Below are positions 8,954-16,826 of a DNA stretch of 64,000 nucleotides, piece after piece. Under the pieces are notes generated by a model that was not told where the DNA came from, searched no databases, and worked only from the letters and a program-made list of their open reading frames with translations. This DNA is from Sphingomonadaceae bacterium (GTDB lineage: Bacteria > Pseudomonadota > Alphaproteobacteria > Sphingomonadales > Sphingomonadaceae), in assembly GCA_947451145.1 (NCBI GenBank), contig CANFXW010000011.1, forward strand, positions 1 through 64,000. Reading direction: 5' to 3'. Position numbers and translations under genes: made by a program. Every line of letters starts with the position of its first letter. Position 1 is the stretch's first letter.

Positions 8954-9676
8954 ATGGTCCGGGGTAAATTGAATTCAGCCGCAAGGCTTGCTGTCATCGG
9001 CTTTGCGCTGCTGGCCTCTGCCTCGCTTGAGGCCAAGAAGAAGCCCGTACCGCCGCCACCACCGGCCCCGGCGCCCCCGCCACCTGTGGTGATCTATGTT
9101 CCCTACAAGCCAACCCCGCCAGATTCAGCTTCGCCCCTGATGGCTATCCCGGCGCGCGGGGCGGACGGGCTTTATTACAGCGTCAATCGCGGCATTTCGC
9201 CCAATCAGGCGGCGTGGAACCTGCGCTCTGGCTATAACGTCGCCGCGCTTGGCTGTTATGATCCGAAGCACAAGGAAATCCTGATCAACTACAAGGCCTT
9301 CCTGAAGACCAATGCCAAGACGCTTGGTGTGCTGAACAAGGCTGTCGATGCCGAATGGCGCAAGAAATACGGCGCCGGTTTCGTCAAGCCGCGCGAGAAG
9401 TTCATGACCGAGGTCTATAACCACTTCGCCGCCCCGCCGACCATGCCGGCCTTCTGCGATGCCATGCTGGCTGTCAGCCGCGAAGCGAAGCTGATCAAGC
9501 CAGCTGAAATCACGGCTTTCGCCACAAGGTCGCTGCCCAACATCGAAACCGTCTTTGATGATTTCTTCCGCCGCTTTGACCAGTACCGCCTCGATCTTGC
9601 CGTCTGGCAGGCCAAGTGGGGCGATGCCGTGCCCGGTTCGGCGATGACCCTGCCCGCCGGCACGGTGGTGAAGTAG
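8954..9676 (+). CDS. exported proline-rich hypothetical protein
   Basis: I do not recognise a family. The ATG at 8954 follows GAGGA by eight bases and opens a signal-peptide-like segment (RLAVIGFALLASASLEA), then a Lys- and Pro-rich stretch (KKKPVPPPPPAPAPPPP) that could span periplasm or cell wall. The remaining ~180 residues look globular and alpha-rich (GISPNQAAWNLRSGYNVAALGCYDP; LGVLNKAVDAEWRKKYG; PNIETVFDDFFRRFDQYRLDL). It has two cysteines in the mature part. It stands alone between a strong terminator and tRNA-Ala. A periplasmic or envelope location is inferred from the signal-like N-terminus only. Confidence 0.75.
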   Translation: MVRGKLNSAARLAVIGFALLASASLEAKKKPVPPPPPAPAPPPPVVIYVPYKPTPPDSASPLMAIPARGADGLYYSVNRGISPNQAAWNLRSGYNVAALGCYDPKHKEILINYKAFLKTNAKTLGVLNKAVDAEWRKKYGAGFVKPREKFMTEVYNHFAAPPTMPAFCDAMLAVSREAKLIKPAEITAFATRSLPNIETVFDDFFRRFDQYRLDLAVWQAKWGDAVPGSAMTLPAGTVVK

Positions 9677-9731
9677 CAAAATTTGCTCTTTTGCCGGCTT
9701 GGCGCTTTCGCTAAACGGGCTGCACTGGAAC

Positions 9732-9807
<76 letters not shown>

Positions 9808-9869
9808 GTACGCTGTAAATAGCCACATCTTGGCCTGCGAACGGCACCTTTCTGCGCTTCCGGTGCTCA

Positions 9870-9883
9870 CGTACTGAAGTACG
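9870..9883. repeat. short palindrome downstream of tRNA-Ala
   Basis: CGTACT-GA-AGTACG sits within a longer imperfectly symmetrical stretch (about 9855-9905) downstream of the tRNA. The 238-base interval from the tRNA to obgE otherwise shows no gene; it holds this palindrome and, presumably, the obgE promoter. It could act as a processing or termination structure for the tRNA transcript. Confidence 0.4.
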
Positions 9884-10045
9884 CTCCGCTCCGGTTCTCG
9901 AACGTCACCATTTTCGCTCCAGCCTGAGCCAATTCACAGCCCAATCAGTGCGGAGCCAATTTCCGCAAACCAGTTTTCTCCTTCACCCCTTGAAGGATTG
10001 CAGGCTGCACGCGACATTCGTGTAACAATCAGCTAACGGCCCACC

Positions 10046-11098
10046 ATGCATTTTCTTGACCAAGCAAAAATCTATGTCCGATCCGGCGCCGGCGGCGCAG
10101 GCGCAGTCGCGTTCCGGCGCGAGATGTATGTCGAATACGGCGGGCCGGACGGCGGCAATGGCGGCAAAGGTGGCGACATCATTTTTGAGGCGGTGGCTGG
10201 CCTCAACACCCTGATCGACTTCCGCTATACCCAGCATTTCAAAGCTCCGCGCGGCGGCGGCGGCTCAGGCCAGAACCGCAATGGCGCCGCCGGCAAGAAC
10301 CTTGTCATCAAGGTGCCGGTTGGCACCCAGGTGCTGGATGATGATCGCGAAACGGTTCTGCTTGATCTGACCGAGGTTGGCCAGCGCGTCGTTTTCCTTG
10401 AAGGCGGCATGGGCGGGCGCGGCAATGCCAGTTACAAGACCAGCACCAACCGCGCGCCGCGACAGCACCAGCCGGGCATTCCGGCCGAAGAGCGCTGGGT
10501 CTGGCTGCGGTTGAAGCTGCTCGCCGATGCGGGCCTTGTCGGCCTGCCCAATGCCGGCAAGAGCACCTTCATCAACCAGATCACCAACACCAAGGCCAAG
10601 GTTGGCGCCTATGCCTTCACCACGCTGCGCCCGCAGCTGGGCGTGGTGACGCACAAGCATCGCGAATTCGTGCTGGCCGATATTCCGGGCCTGATTGCCG
10701 GTGCCGCAGAAGGGGCAGGGGTGGGCGACCGCTTCCTCGGCCATATCGAGCGCTGCCGCGTGCTGATCCACCTGATCGATGCCTATGGCAAGGACCCGGT
10801 CGAGGCGATGGAGATCGTCGAGGAAGAGCTCGCCGCCTATGGTGAGGGGCTGGAAGACAAACCCCGGCTGGTCGTGCTCAACAAGATCGATCTGATAGAC
10901 AAGGAAATGGTCGAGGCCTTTAGCGAGGAACTGCTCGAAGCTGGCGCGGATCAGGTGTTCCCGATCTCCGGCGCAACGGGCGAGGGGATCGACAAGCTGC
11001 TCGATGCCGTGATCGGCTATCTGCCAGCAGCAACGATGACCGAGCGTCCCGCCGGTGAGCAGGAAGAGGCCGAAGAAAAGCCCTGGTCGCCGATCTGA
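10046..11098 (+). CDS. obgE: GTPase ObgE/CgtA
   Basis: Essential GTPase acting in 50S ribosome assembly and in stress and cell-cycle control. The N-terminal glycine-rich Obg fold spans about residues 1-158 (MHFLDQAKIYVRSGAGGAGAVAF, GGPDGGNGGKGGD). The G domain follows, with G1 GLPNAGKST, G3 DIPG, G4 NKID and a G5-like ISGATGEG. No extended C-terminal OCT domain is present; the 350-residue length and acidic tail are normal for proteobacterial Obg. The usual rplU-rpmA neighbours are not upstream; tRNA-Ala is. Confidence 0.97.
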   Translation: MHFLDQAKIYVRSGAGGAGAVAFRREMYVEYGGPDGGNGGKGGDIIFEAVAGLNTLIDFRYTQHFKAPRGGGGSGQNRNGAAGKNLVIKVPVGTQVLDDDRETVLLDLTEVGQRVVFLEGGMGGRGNASYKTSTNRAPRQHQPGIPAEERWVWLRLKLLADAGLVGLPNAGKSTFINQITNTKAKVGAYAFTTLRPQLGVVTHKHREFVLADIPGLIAGAAEGAGVGDRFLGHIERCRVLIHLIDAYGKDPVEAMEIVEEELAAYGEGLEDKPRLVVLNKIDLIDKEMVEAFSEELLEAGADQVFPISGATGEGIDKLLDAVIGYLPAATMTERPAGEQEEAEEKPWSPI

Positions 11099-11102
11099 AT
11101 GT

Positions 11103-11268
11103 GTTCGCGCAAAGGCGCAAAGGGAAGAAGGCGCAAAGTTGACGTGTAGTGCCGCAGGCTTTTCTGTTCTTATTTAGCTCTCGTGTACCGCGATGCAGAA
11201 GCCAGGAAGAGGCTTCGCCTCCAATGCTGCTGCTTCGCGCCTTATTTCCTTTGCGCCTTTGCGCGAAC
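11103..11268. repeat. inverted-repeat element between obgE and proB
   Basis: Two 32-bp arms (11103-11134 and 11237-11268) are inverted copies with 30 of 32 matches; the outer 21 bases match perfectly. They flank 102 bp without an open gene. The arms are rich in the unit GCGCAAAG. The layout resembles a small non-autonomous mobile element or palindromic intergenic repeat; no target duplication is evident. It fills nearly all of the obgE-proB gap (11099-11310). Confidence 0.75.
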
Positions 11269-11310
11269 CAAAATCCTTGCGACAATCGCGGCGTCCGCTA
11301 ATCCCGCCCC

Positions 11311-12441
11311 ATGATCATCGCCCGCCTTTCCGATCTGGCTGACAAGGCCAAATGCCCCCGCCTGGTGGTAAAGGTAGGCTCGTCGCTGCTTGTCGGCCCC
11401 GATGGCCTGCGCGAGGCGTGGATCGAGGCGCTGGTGGCAGAGATTGCCGTACTGCGCGCTGGCGGGCAGGAAGTTATTGTCGTTTCCTCGGGCGCGATTG
11501 CGCTGGGTGCGAAAACGCTCGGGCTGGATAAGGGCGGGCGCGGGAGCCTTGCCGATGCGCAGGCGGCGGCGGCAGTAGGCCAGATCGCTCTGTCCGGCCT
11601 TTGGGCGCGGTTGCTCGGACAGCATGGCATTGCCGCCGCGCAACTGCTGCTGACGCTGGAAGACCTTGAGGATCGCCGCCGCTACCTCAACGCCACGGCT
11701 ACGCTCACCCGGCTGCTTGATGCGGGCGCGGTGCCGGTGGTCAACGAGAACGATTCGGTGGCGACGCAGGAAATCCGCTTTGGCGACAATGACCGGCTGG
11801 CCGCGCGGGTGGCGCAGGCTGCCCATGCTTCTGCGGTGCTTTTGCTCTCTGACGTCGATGGCCTGTTTGATCGCAATCCCAAAGATCCTGCCGCCAAACT
11901 GCTGCCGCTGGTGCAGGGCGTTTCGGCAGAGGTTCATGCCATGGCCGATGGCGGATCGGCATCGGGCCTTGGCTCGGGCGGGATGACATCAAAGTTACAG
12001 GCCGCCGAGATCGCCGAGCGTGCCGGGATTGCTCTGGTGATCGGCAATGGCACGCATGATGCGCCGATCGCGCGGGTGACGCAGGCGGGCGTCGGCACGC
12101 TGTTCCTGCCAAAACGCAAGGCCGCAGCGCGCAAGGCTTGGCTCGGCGGGCGGCTGCGGCTCAAGGGTGTGCTGGTGGTCGATGCCGGGGCGGCCAAGGC
12201 ACTGGCGAAGGCATCGAGCCTGCTCGCGGCAGGTATTACCGCCGTGGAAGGCGAATTCCAGCGCGGCGATGCCGTGGCTATCCGCGATGCGGAGGGCCGG
12301 GTACTGGCGCATGGCCTTGCCGAGTACGATGCCGGGGAATGTGCCAGCCTTCAGGGCAGGAATAGTCGCGATCATGCCGAGATACTCGGCTACGCGCCGC
12401 GCTCGGCGGTGGTGCACCGCGACCAGATGGTGCTGCTTTGA
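11311..12441 (+). CDS. proB: glutamate 5-kinase
   Basis: First enzyme of proline synthesis; phosphorylates glutamate with ATP and is normally feedback-inhibited by proline. The N-terminal amino-acid-kinase domain has LVVKVGSSLLVG, VIVVSSGAIALG, VVNENDSVATQEIRFGDND and GTGGM-type loop SGLGSGGMTSKLQAAEIA. The C-terminal PUA domain covers about residues 280-365. Length 376 residues is usual for the two-domain form. The stop overlaps the TTG start of the next gene. It is separated from proC by BI-1, tRNA and obgE. Confidence 0.96.
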   Translation: MIIARLSDLADKAKCPRLVVKVGSSLLVGPDGLREAWIEALVAEIAVLRAGGQEVIVVSSGAIALGAKTLGLDKGGRGSLADAQAAAAVGQIALSGLWARLLGQHGIAAAQLLLTLEDLEDRRRYLNATATLTRLLDAGAVPVVNENDSVATQEIRFGDNDRLAARVAQAAHASAVLLLSDVDGLFDRNPKDPAAKLLPLVQGVSAEVHAMADGGSASGLGSGGMTSKLQAAEIAERAGIALVIGNGTHDAPIARVTQAGVGTLFLPKRKAAARKAWLGGRLRLKGVLVVDAGAAKALAKASSLLAAGITAVEGEFQRGDAVAIRDAEGRVLAHGLAEYDAGECASLQGRNSRDHAEILGYAPRSAVVHRDQMVLL

Positions 12442-13349
12442 CGCTTGCCGTTACGGGAGCCACCGGCTTTGTCGGTCAGGCGCTGATTGATCGCGCAACC
12501 AAGGCCAGGATACCCGTCCGCGCACTCACCCGCCGCCCGGCTGAGCCGTGCACTGGCGTCGAATGGGTGCTGGGCGATTTGGGCGCGAACAATGCCCTGG
12601 CGCAACTGTGCAAGGGCGCGGAAGCCTTGGTGCATGTCGCTGGCGTAGTCTCTGCGCCCGACGCCGCCGGTTTCGAAGAAGGCAATGTAACCGGCACTTT
12701 GAATGTTATCGAGGCCGCGGTGAAAGCCGGCGTGCCGCGGCTGATCTTCGTCTCCTCGCTTTCTGCACGCGAGCCGCAGCTATCAGCTTATGGCGCAAGC
12801 AAGGCGCGGGCCGAGAAGCTGGTTATGGCCAGCGGGCTCGATTGGACCATCGTGCGTCCCCCGGCGATTTACGGCTTTCGTGACAAGGAAATGCTCGATC
12901 TGTTCAAGGCGGCCAAATGGGGCGTGGTCCCCATGCCGCAGCGCGAAGGGCGCGCGAGCTACATCCATGTCGATGATCTCGCCCGCCTGCTGCTGGCGTT
13001 GATTCCCGGCGGCGAGGCAGTGACCGGACAGGTCTTCGAACCGGATGATGGCAAGAGCGGCGGCTGGGGGCATCGCGAGATCGCCCGCGCAATTGGCTGG
13101 GCCGTGGGGCGGCGACCTGCTGTGGTCCACCTCTCGCCCGCGATGCTTGGCCGCGCAGCGCGGTGGGGCAGCAAACTGCTCGGCAGCCGGTTCAAGCTTA
13201 CACCAGACCGTGCGGGTTATATGTCCCATCCCGATTGGGTCTCTGCCGAAGCAGCGCGCGTGCCTGAATCGTTGTGGAAACCCAAGGTTCCCACCCGCGA
13301 AGGGCTGCGCGCCACGGCCAAATGGTACCGCGAGCAGGGCTGGCTGTAA
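12438..13349 (+). CDS. NAD(P)-dependent epimerase/dehydratase family protein
   Basis: Extended short-chain dehydrogenase/reductase with an N-terminal Rossmann motif (VTGATGFVGQALID). The catalytic Tyr-x-x-x-Lys is probably YGASKARAE, after SSLSAREPQLSA. A later RPPAIYG and SYIHVDDLARLLL are also typical of atypical SDRs related to NDUFA9 and nucleoside-sugar epimerases. The start is TTG within the proB stop, so it is co-translated with proB. The substrate is unknown; sugar, quinone-related or other small molecules are all possible. Confidence 0.85.
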   Translation: MTLAVTGATGFVGQALIDRATKARIPVRALTRRPAEPCTGVEWVLGDLGANNALAQLCKGAEALVHVAGVVSAPDAAGFEEGNVTGTLNVIEAAVKAGVPRLIFVSSLSAREPQLSAYGASKARAEKLVMASGLDWTIVRPPAIYGFRDKEMLDLFKAAKWGVVPMPQREGRASYIHVDDLARLLLALIPGGEAVTGQVFEPDDGKSGGWGHREIARAIGWAVGRRPAVVHLSPAMLGRAARWGSKLLGSRFKLTPDRAGYMSHPDWVSAEAARVPESLWKPKVPTREGLRATAKWYREQGWL

Positions 13350-13359
13350 TCAGTTGAAG

Positions 13360-13381
13360 GGCCGGGATTCATCGCCCGGCC
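13360..13381 (+). terminator. possible terminator hairpin after epimerase gene
   Basis: GGCCGGG / CCCGGCC perfect 7-bp stem with an 8-base loop starts 11 bases after the stop codon. There is no clear T tract, so termination strength is doubtful. Confidence 0.4.
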
Positions 13382-13451
13382 GTTGACCTGACCCTTGGCC
13401 CGATGCCCGCACAGGTGCACACTGTCGGCATATCGGGAAAAGGAATTCGAA

Positions 13452-14732
13452 ATGGCGACACTGTTGAAGGCAGGCGCAGATGACGCCAAGCGGTATTGGC
13501 TCGACGAAGGACGCGGTGACGAAGGCGGCTTCATCCGCGAAGTTGACTATGCCGCCAACGCGCGCGGCATCGATCCGATGTTCGCCGGGCTCAAGATTGT
13601 CGACTGCGATACCCATTTCACCGAACCGGCTGATCTGTGGACGGCCAACGCTCCTGCAGGCCTGAAGGACAGGATGCCCCACGTCGAACGCATCGGCGAG
13701 GCGGACAAGTGGGTCTGCATGGGCCGCGATTTCGGCAGCCTTGGCGGCAATGTGATCGACAAGAACAAGAACAAGCTGCTCGGCAAGCTGGCCTTCCGCC
13801 GTTACGAGCAGATCGCGCCGGGTTCCTATGACGTTACCGAGCGGCTCAAGGACATGGACGACATGGGCATCTGGGCGCACATCTGCTTCCAGAATGGCGG
13901 GGTTACCCAGGCCGGATCGCTGGTTGCGCTGGGTGACGAGCAGCTCGCGACGGCGATCTACCAGATCTACAACGACGCCTGCCGCGATCGCATGGTGATG
14001 TCTGGCGGCCGCATCAACGGCATGGCCACGCTGCCCTATTGGGACAAGAAGCTGATGGACGCCGAAATGCGGCGGATCATCGATATGGGGATCAAGGGCG
14101 TTGTCCTGCCGGATCGTCCGGAGCGCCTGTCCGAAGGCTATCTCGGCCCCGACGGCAAGATCAACCCCTTCTGGGAAACCGTGTTCGACCTGTGCAACGA
14201 GAGCGGCACGCCGCTCACCTTCCACCTCAATTCGTCGCTCGATGCCGAAAGCGTGATGTGGGATAATCTGGGCTTTGACCAGAAGCTGCCAATTTCGGCG
14301 CTGATCCACAACATCGGCTGCGCCGCGACCATGCTGAACTTCATGGTATCCGGACTGCTAGACCGGTTCGACAAGCTGAAGATTGGCCTGATCGAAAGCG
14401 GCATGGGCTGGGTGCCATTCATGCTTGAGGCGATGGACCACCAGCTCAAGGAATTCCGCACGCGCGAAAATCGCGGCTTCAAGCTGTCCAGTTCGGAATA
14501 CTTCAAGAAGCATTTCTGGGTGAGCTTCTGGTTTGAGGATTTCGCCCCCAAACACATGCTGGACGCGATTGGTGCCGACCGTATCCTGTTCGAAACCGAC
14601 TATCCGCACCCCACCTCGCTTTATCCCGGCGTGCAGGACAAGCTGGTTGATGTGCTGAAGGATCACGACGCGCCAACCCGCAAGCTGATCCTGCAGGATA
14701 ATGCGTCAGCGCTTTTTAATCTGGGACTGTGA
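13452..14732 (+). CDS. amidohydrolase family protein (amidohydro_2)
   Basis: Probable metal-dependent hydrolase or decarboxylase with a TIM-barrel fold. Likely metal and catalytic residues are in IVDCDTHFTEP (Asp-x-His), LTFHLNSSLD (His) and the C-terminal FETDYPHPTSLYPG (Asp followed by His). This is the pattern of the ACMSD/amidohydro_2 branch rather than urease-type enzymes. The ATG at 13452 follows AAGGA and gives 426 residues; an upstream in-frame ATG at 13395 lacks a good ribosome site. Sphingomonads carry many such paralogs, often for aromatic or cyclic substrates, but no pathway genes are adjacent and the substrate is unknown. Confidence 0.88.
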   Translation: MATLLKAGADDAKRYWLDEGRGDEGGFIREVDYAANARGIDPMFAGLKIVDCDTHFTEPADLWTANAPAGLKDRMPHVERIGEADKWVCMGRDFGSLGGNVIDKNKNKLLGKLAFRRYEQIAPGSYDVTERLKDMDDMGIWAHICFQNGGVTQAGSLVALGDEQLATAIYQIYNDACRDRMVMSGGRINGMATLPYWDKKLMDAEMRRIIDMGIKGVVLPDRPERLSEGYLGPDGKINPFWETVFDLCNESGTPLTFHLNSSLDAESVMWDNLGFDQKLPISALIHNIGCAATMLNFMVSGLLDRFDKLKIGLIESGMGWVPFMLEAMDHQLKEFRTRENRGFKLSSSEYFKKHFWVSFWFEDFAPKHMLDAIGADRILFETDYPHPTSLYPGVQDKLVDVLKDHDAPTRKLILQDNASALFNLGL

Positions 14733-14743
14733 CATGCATTTCT

Positions 14744-14766
14744 GCGCCAGAATGAATTTTTGGCGC
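14744..14766 (+). terminator. weak terminator-like hairpin
   Basis: GCGCCA / TGGCGC around an AT-rich 11-base loop lies 12 bases after the amidohydrolase stop. The rest of the gap up to 14954 shows nothing else recognisable. Confidence 0.35.
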
Positions 14767-14954
14767 GATGAACTGACTTGAAAACACTGGCTCGCGCACC
14801 AAGGCATAGGTGTGCGGGCCGGGCCCCTCTGGCGATGCGGTTTTCAAAACCCCATCGTGATGTCGGACCGCATCGGGTGAACCCTGATGCAAATGGCCCA
14901 TTTCCGCTTTTGCCTCAGGTCACCTGTCGAACATATCGATTATGGAGTGGCCTG

Positions 14955-15131
14955 ATGACGACAATTGCCTACCGACTGCACGCAGTTCATGCCCGGCTCA
15001 AAGCCGAGATCAAGCGCGAGTTGAAGCGGCGCAAGCCTGACGAATACCGTCTGACAAAACTCAAGAAGCTCAAGCTGGCCATCAAGGACCGGCTTTATGC
15101 CAATGTGAGGCGATCCGTCAGCGCGTTCTGA
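14955..15131 (+). CDS. DUF465/YdcH-like small protein
   Basis: A 58-residue, highly basic, helical protein (HARLKAEIKRELKRRKPDEY, LTKLKKLKLAIKDRL). The closing Leu-Lys-x-Leu-Lys-Leu-x-x-Lys-Asp pattern is that of the small YdcH/DUF465 family, whose role is not established. The ATG at 14955 follows GGAGTGG at suitable spacing; the same frame is open farther upstream, but those residues look like non-coding sequence. The next 166 bases before the following gene show no feature. Confidence 0.75.
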   Translation: MTTIAYRLHAVHARLKAEIKRELKRRKPDEYRLTKLKKLKLAIKDRLYANVRRSVSAF

Positions 15132-15297
15132 CCGCGCAGTCTCCACGCACCCCGATTGCTGGCCGCCAATCAAAGTGAGGTTTCGCAGGTGCGACACCGC
15201 GCGCTGAATCCGGCTGCATATCGAAAGCGTGAAAGAGCGGGCCAAATGGTCCGCGATCAATCCGAACACAAACAACATTCTGCTTTGGAGAGTTCAA

Positions 15298-15807
15298 ATG
15301 AAGCCAGTTGCAATTACCCTGACCGCTATCGCCGCTTTGGCAATTGCCGCCCCGGTATCCGCCAAGCATTTCCCGCATCACAATCCTGCGAGATCGCATT
15401 CCGCGCAGTGCACGCCGGTCACGACTACTCAGGCGAGCGGATGGTTCGATAGCTTCAACCAGGCATGGGCCACCAAAAGCCCGGCTGCCGTTACTGCTCT
15501 GTTTGCCAAGGATGCGGTACTGCTGGCTACGCTATCCAATAGGCCGCGCACAGCCCCGGCTGCTATCGAAGACTATTTCGTCACCTTCTTGAAGAAGAGC
15601 CCGGCCGGGACGATTGATACCAGCACGATCAAGATCGGCTGCAACAGCGTGACGCGCGTCGGGACCTGGACGGTGAAGCTCACCGATGCGGCAACCGGCA
15701 AGGTCACCGATGTGAAGGCGCGCTATTCCTTCATCTACAAGCCGGAAAACGGCACCTGGAAGATCGACCACCTGCACTCGTCGATGATGCCAGAACCCAC
15801 CGCCTGA
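15298..15807 (+). CDS. exported NTF2-like (SnoaL/DUF4440-type) protein
   Basis: A 169-residue protein with a signal peptide (MKPVAITLTAIAALAIAAPVSA) and a mature domain of the cone-shaped NTF2-like fold: a helical start with SGWFDSFNQAWATKSPAAVTALFAKDAVLLATLS and strands ending in RYSFIYKPENGTWKIDHLHSS. Such domains bind small ligands or act as oligomerising accessories; SgcJ/EcaC-type and CaMKII-association families look closest. The start ATG follows GGAGAG by five bases. Periplasmic location is inferred from the leader. Confidence 0.82.
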   Translation: MKPVAITLTAIAALAIAAPVSAKHFPHHNPARSHSAQCTPVTTTQASGWFDSFNQAWATKSPAAVTALFAKDAVLLATLSNRPRTAPAAIEDYFVTFLKKSPAGTIDTSTIKIGCNSVTRVGTWTVKLTDAATGKVTDVKARYSFIYKPENGTWKIDHLHSSMMPEPTA

Positions 15808-15817
15808 CAGCGAGCCT

Positions 15818-15856
15818 GGGACGGACCGCAATCCCCCACGGTCGGTCCCCTTTTTC
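15818..15856 (+). terminator. rho-independent terminator
   Basis: An 11-bp stem with one mismatch (GGGACGGACCG / CGGTCGGTCCC), 10-base loop and a following CTTTTT run lie 10 bases after the NTF2-like gene. Confidence 0.8.
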
Positions 15857-15887
15857 ACCTCTGCCCAAAACAAACAAGGACACATGA

Positions 15888-16562
15888 ATGGCGGCTCGTT
15901 TTGTTATCATCGCAGCGCCCATGCTGCTGGCGGCAAGTCCGGCGCTCGCGGTGGATGAGGATGTCGAAATCTGGACGGTTGGTATCGCCACCGGCACGAT
16001 CTCTGGCAAAGTGCTGGGATCGATGGAGGTTTCTATCCGCAGCAGTGACGAGGGAACCCGTCATGCCACGGTGCTGCTCAGGCCCTCGATCGGCTATCAG
16101 GTCACGCCAAAGCTCAGTCTGTGGGCGGGTTATACGCGGGCGACCGTTGGTTCTGTTGGCCGCCCGCTGTCGATTGAAAACCGCTATTTTCAGCAAGCGA
16201 GCTGGACAATTGGCAAGGTGGCGGGCGGCACGCTCAGCTCAAGAACGCGGCTCGAACAGCGCACTGTAATGGGCCGCAATGATACCGGCTGGCGGGCGCG
16301 GCAGCAGTTGCGCTGGACGAAACCGGCTTCGACGGGCGGCGCGAATGTCGTCCTCTCGAGCGAGGTCTTTGTCGCCCTGAATTCAACCGATTTCGGCGCG
16401 CGAGCCGGGCTGGACCAGACCCGAACCTTTGCAGGGATCAACCTGCCGCTGGCCAAGGGCTTCACCTTGGAGGGCGGCTATATGAACCGCTATGTGAAGC
16501 GTTCAGGCGTGCCCGACCGGCTCGACCATATCGTCCCGGTTACCGCGACCTACCGGTTTTAG
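15888..16562 (+). CDS. DUF2490 outer-membrane beta-barrel-like protein
   Basis: A 224-residue exported protein with signal peptide MAARFVIIAAPMLLAASPALA. The rest is built of alternating polar/hydrophobic strands (LRPSIGYQVTPKLSLWAGYTRA, RLEQRTVMGRNDTGWRARQQLRW) and ends in the aromatic C-terminus VTATYRF, the usual BAM signal of outer-membrane barrels. DUF2490 is the best family match by eye. Function is unknown. The stop codon TAG is formed at the junction with the adjacent inverted-repeat element, so that element may have shaped the gene's end. Confidence 0.8.
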   Translation: MAARFVIIAAPMLLAASPALAVDEDVEIWTVGIATGTISGKVLGSMEVSIRSSDEGTRHATVLLRPSIGYQVTPKLSLWAGYTRATVGSVGRPLSIENRYFQQASWTIGKVAGGTLSSRTRLEQRTVMGRNDTGWRARQQLRWTKPASTGGANVVLSSEVFVALNSTDFGARAGLDQTRTFAGINLPLAKGFTLEGGYMNRYVKRSGVPDRLDHIVPVTATYRF

Positions 16563-16826
16563 GGTCAGGACCTATTCCCCGCGTCTTCGAGGTTTGAGTC
16601 AAAATGGCTCAGTGCAAGGCGGATAGGCGAAGGAATAGTGGTTCTATTTCGAGGCTATCCAACGCAGCTCTGGGCCATTTTGAACAAATCCCTGCGGGAC
16701 GGCAGAATGGCTTCCATCTCGCACCGAAATTCCCTTGGAAAGGCAACCAGCCTTCCCGGCGCGAATTTCCGTCCGATCTGTTTACCATTCTGCCGCCTCG
16801 AAGACGCGGGGAATAGGTCCTGACCC
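16562..16826. mobile_element. MITE-like 265-bp element with perfect terminal inverted repeats
   Basis: The ends (16562-16592 and 16796-16826) are 31-bp perfect inverted copies, or 32 bp with the next base. Both sides are flanked by TTA, consistent with a short target duplication. Inside are two further hairpins: 16599-16612 with 16670-16683 (13 of 14 matches) and 16701-16710 with 16785-16794 (perfect 10 bp), each extended by weaker pairing. There is no convincing gene inside. It lies exactly between two convergent genes and could also act as a bidirectional terminator. A non-autonomous transposon or REP-like element is inferred. Confidence 0.8.

Noticed and set aside
7690..9036. 448-codon minus-strand frame across proC and the BI-1 gene
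   Set aside because: Spans two well-supported opposite-strand genes and a terminator.
11104..11268. obgE terminator explanation for the long inverted repeat
   Set aside because: The arms are over 100 bp apart and no T tract follows, so a simple terminator does not account for them.
16604..16823. Short plus-strand frames inside the inverted-repeat element
   Set aside because: Their sequences are simply translations of palindromic DNA and lack ribosome sites.
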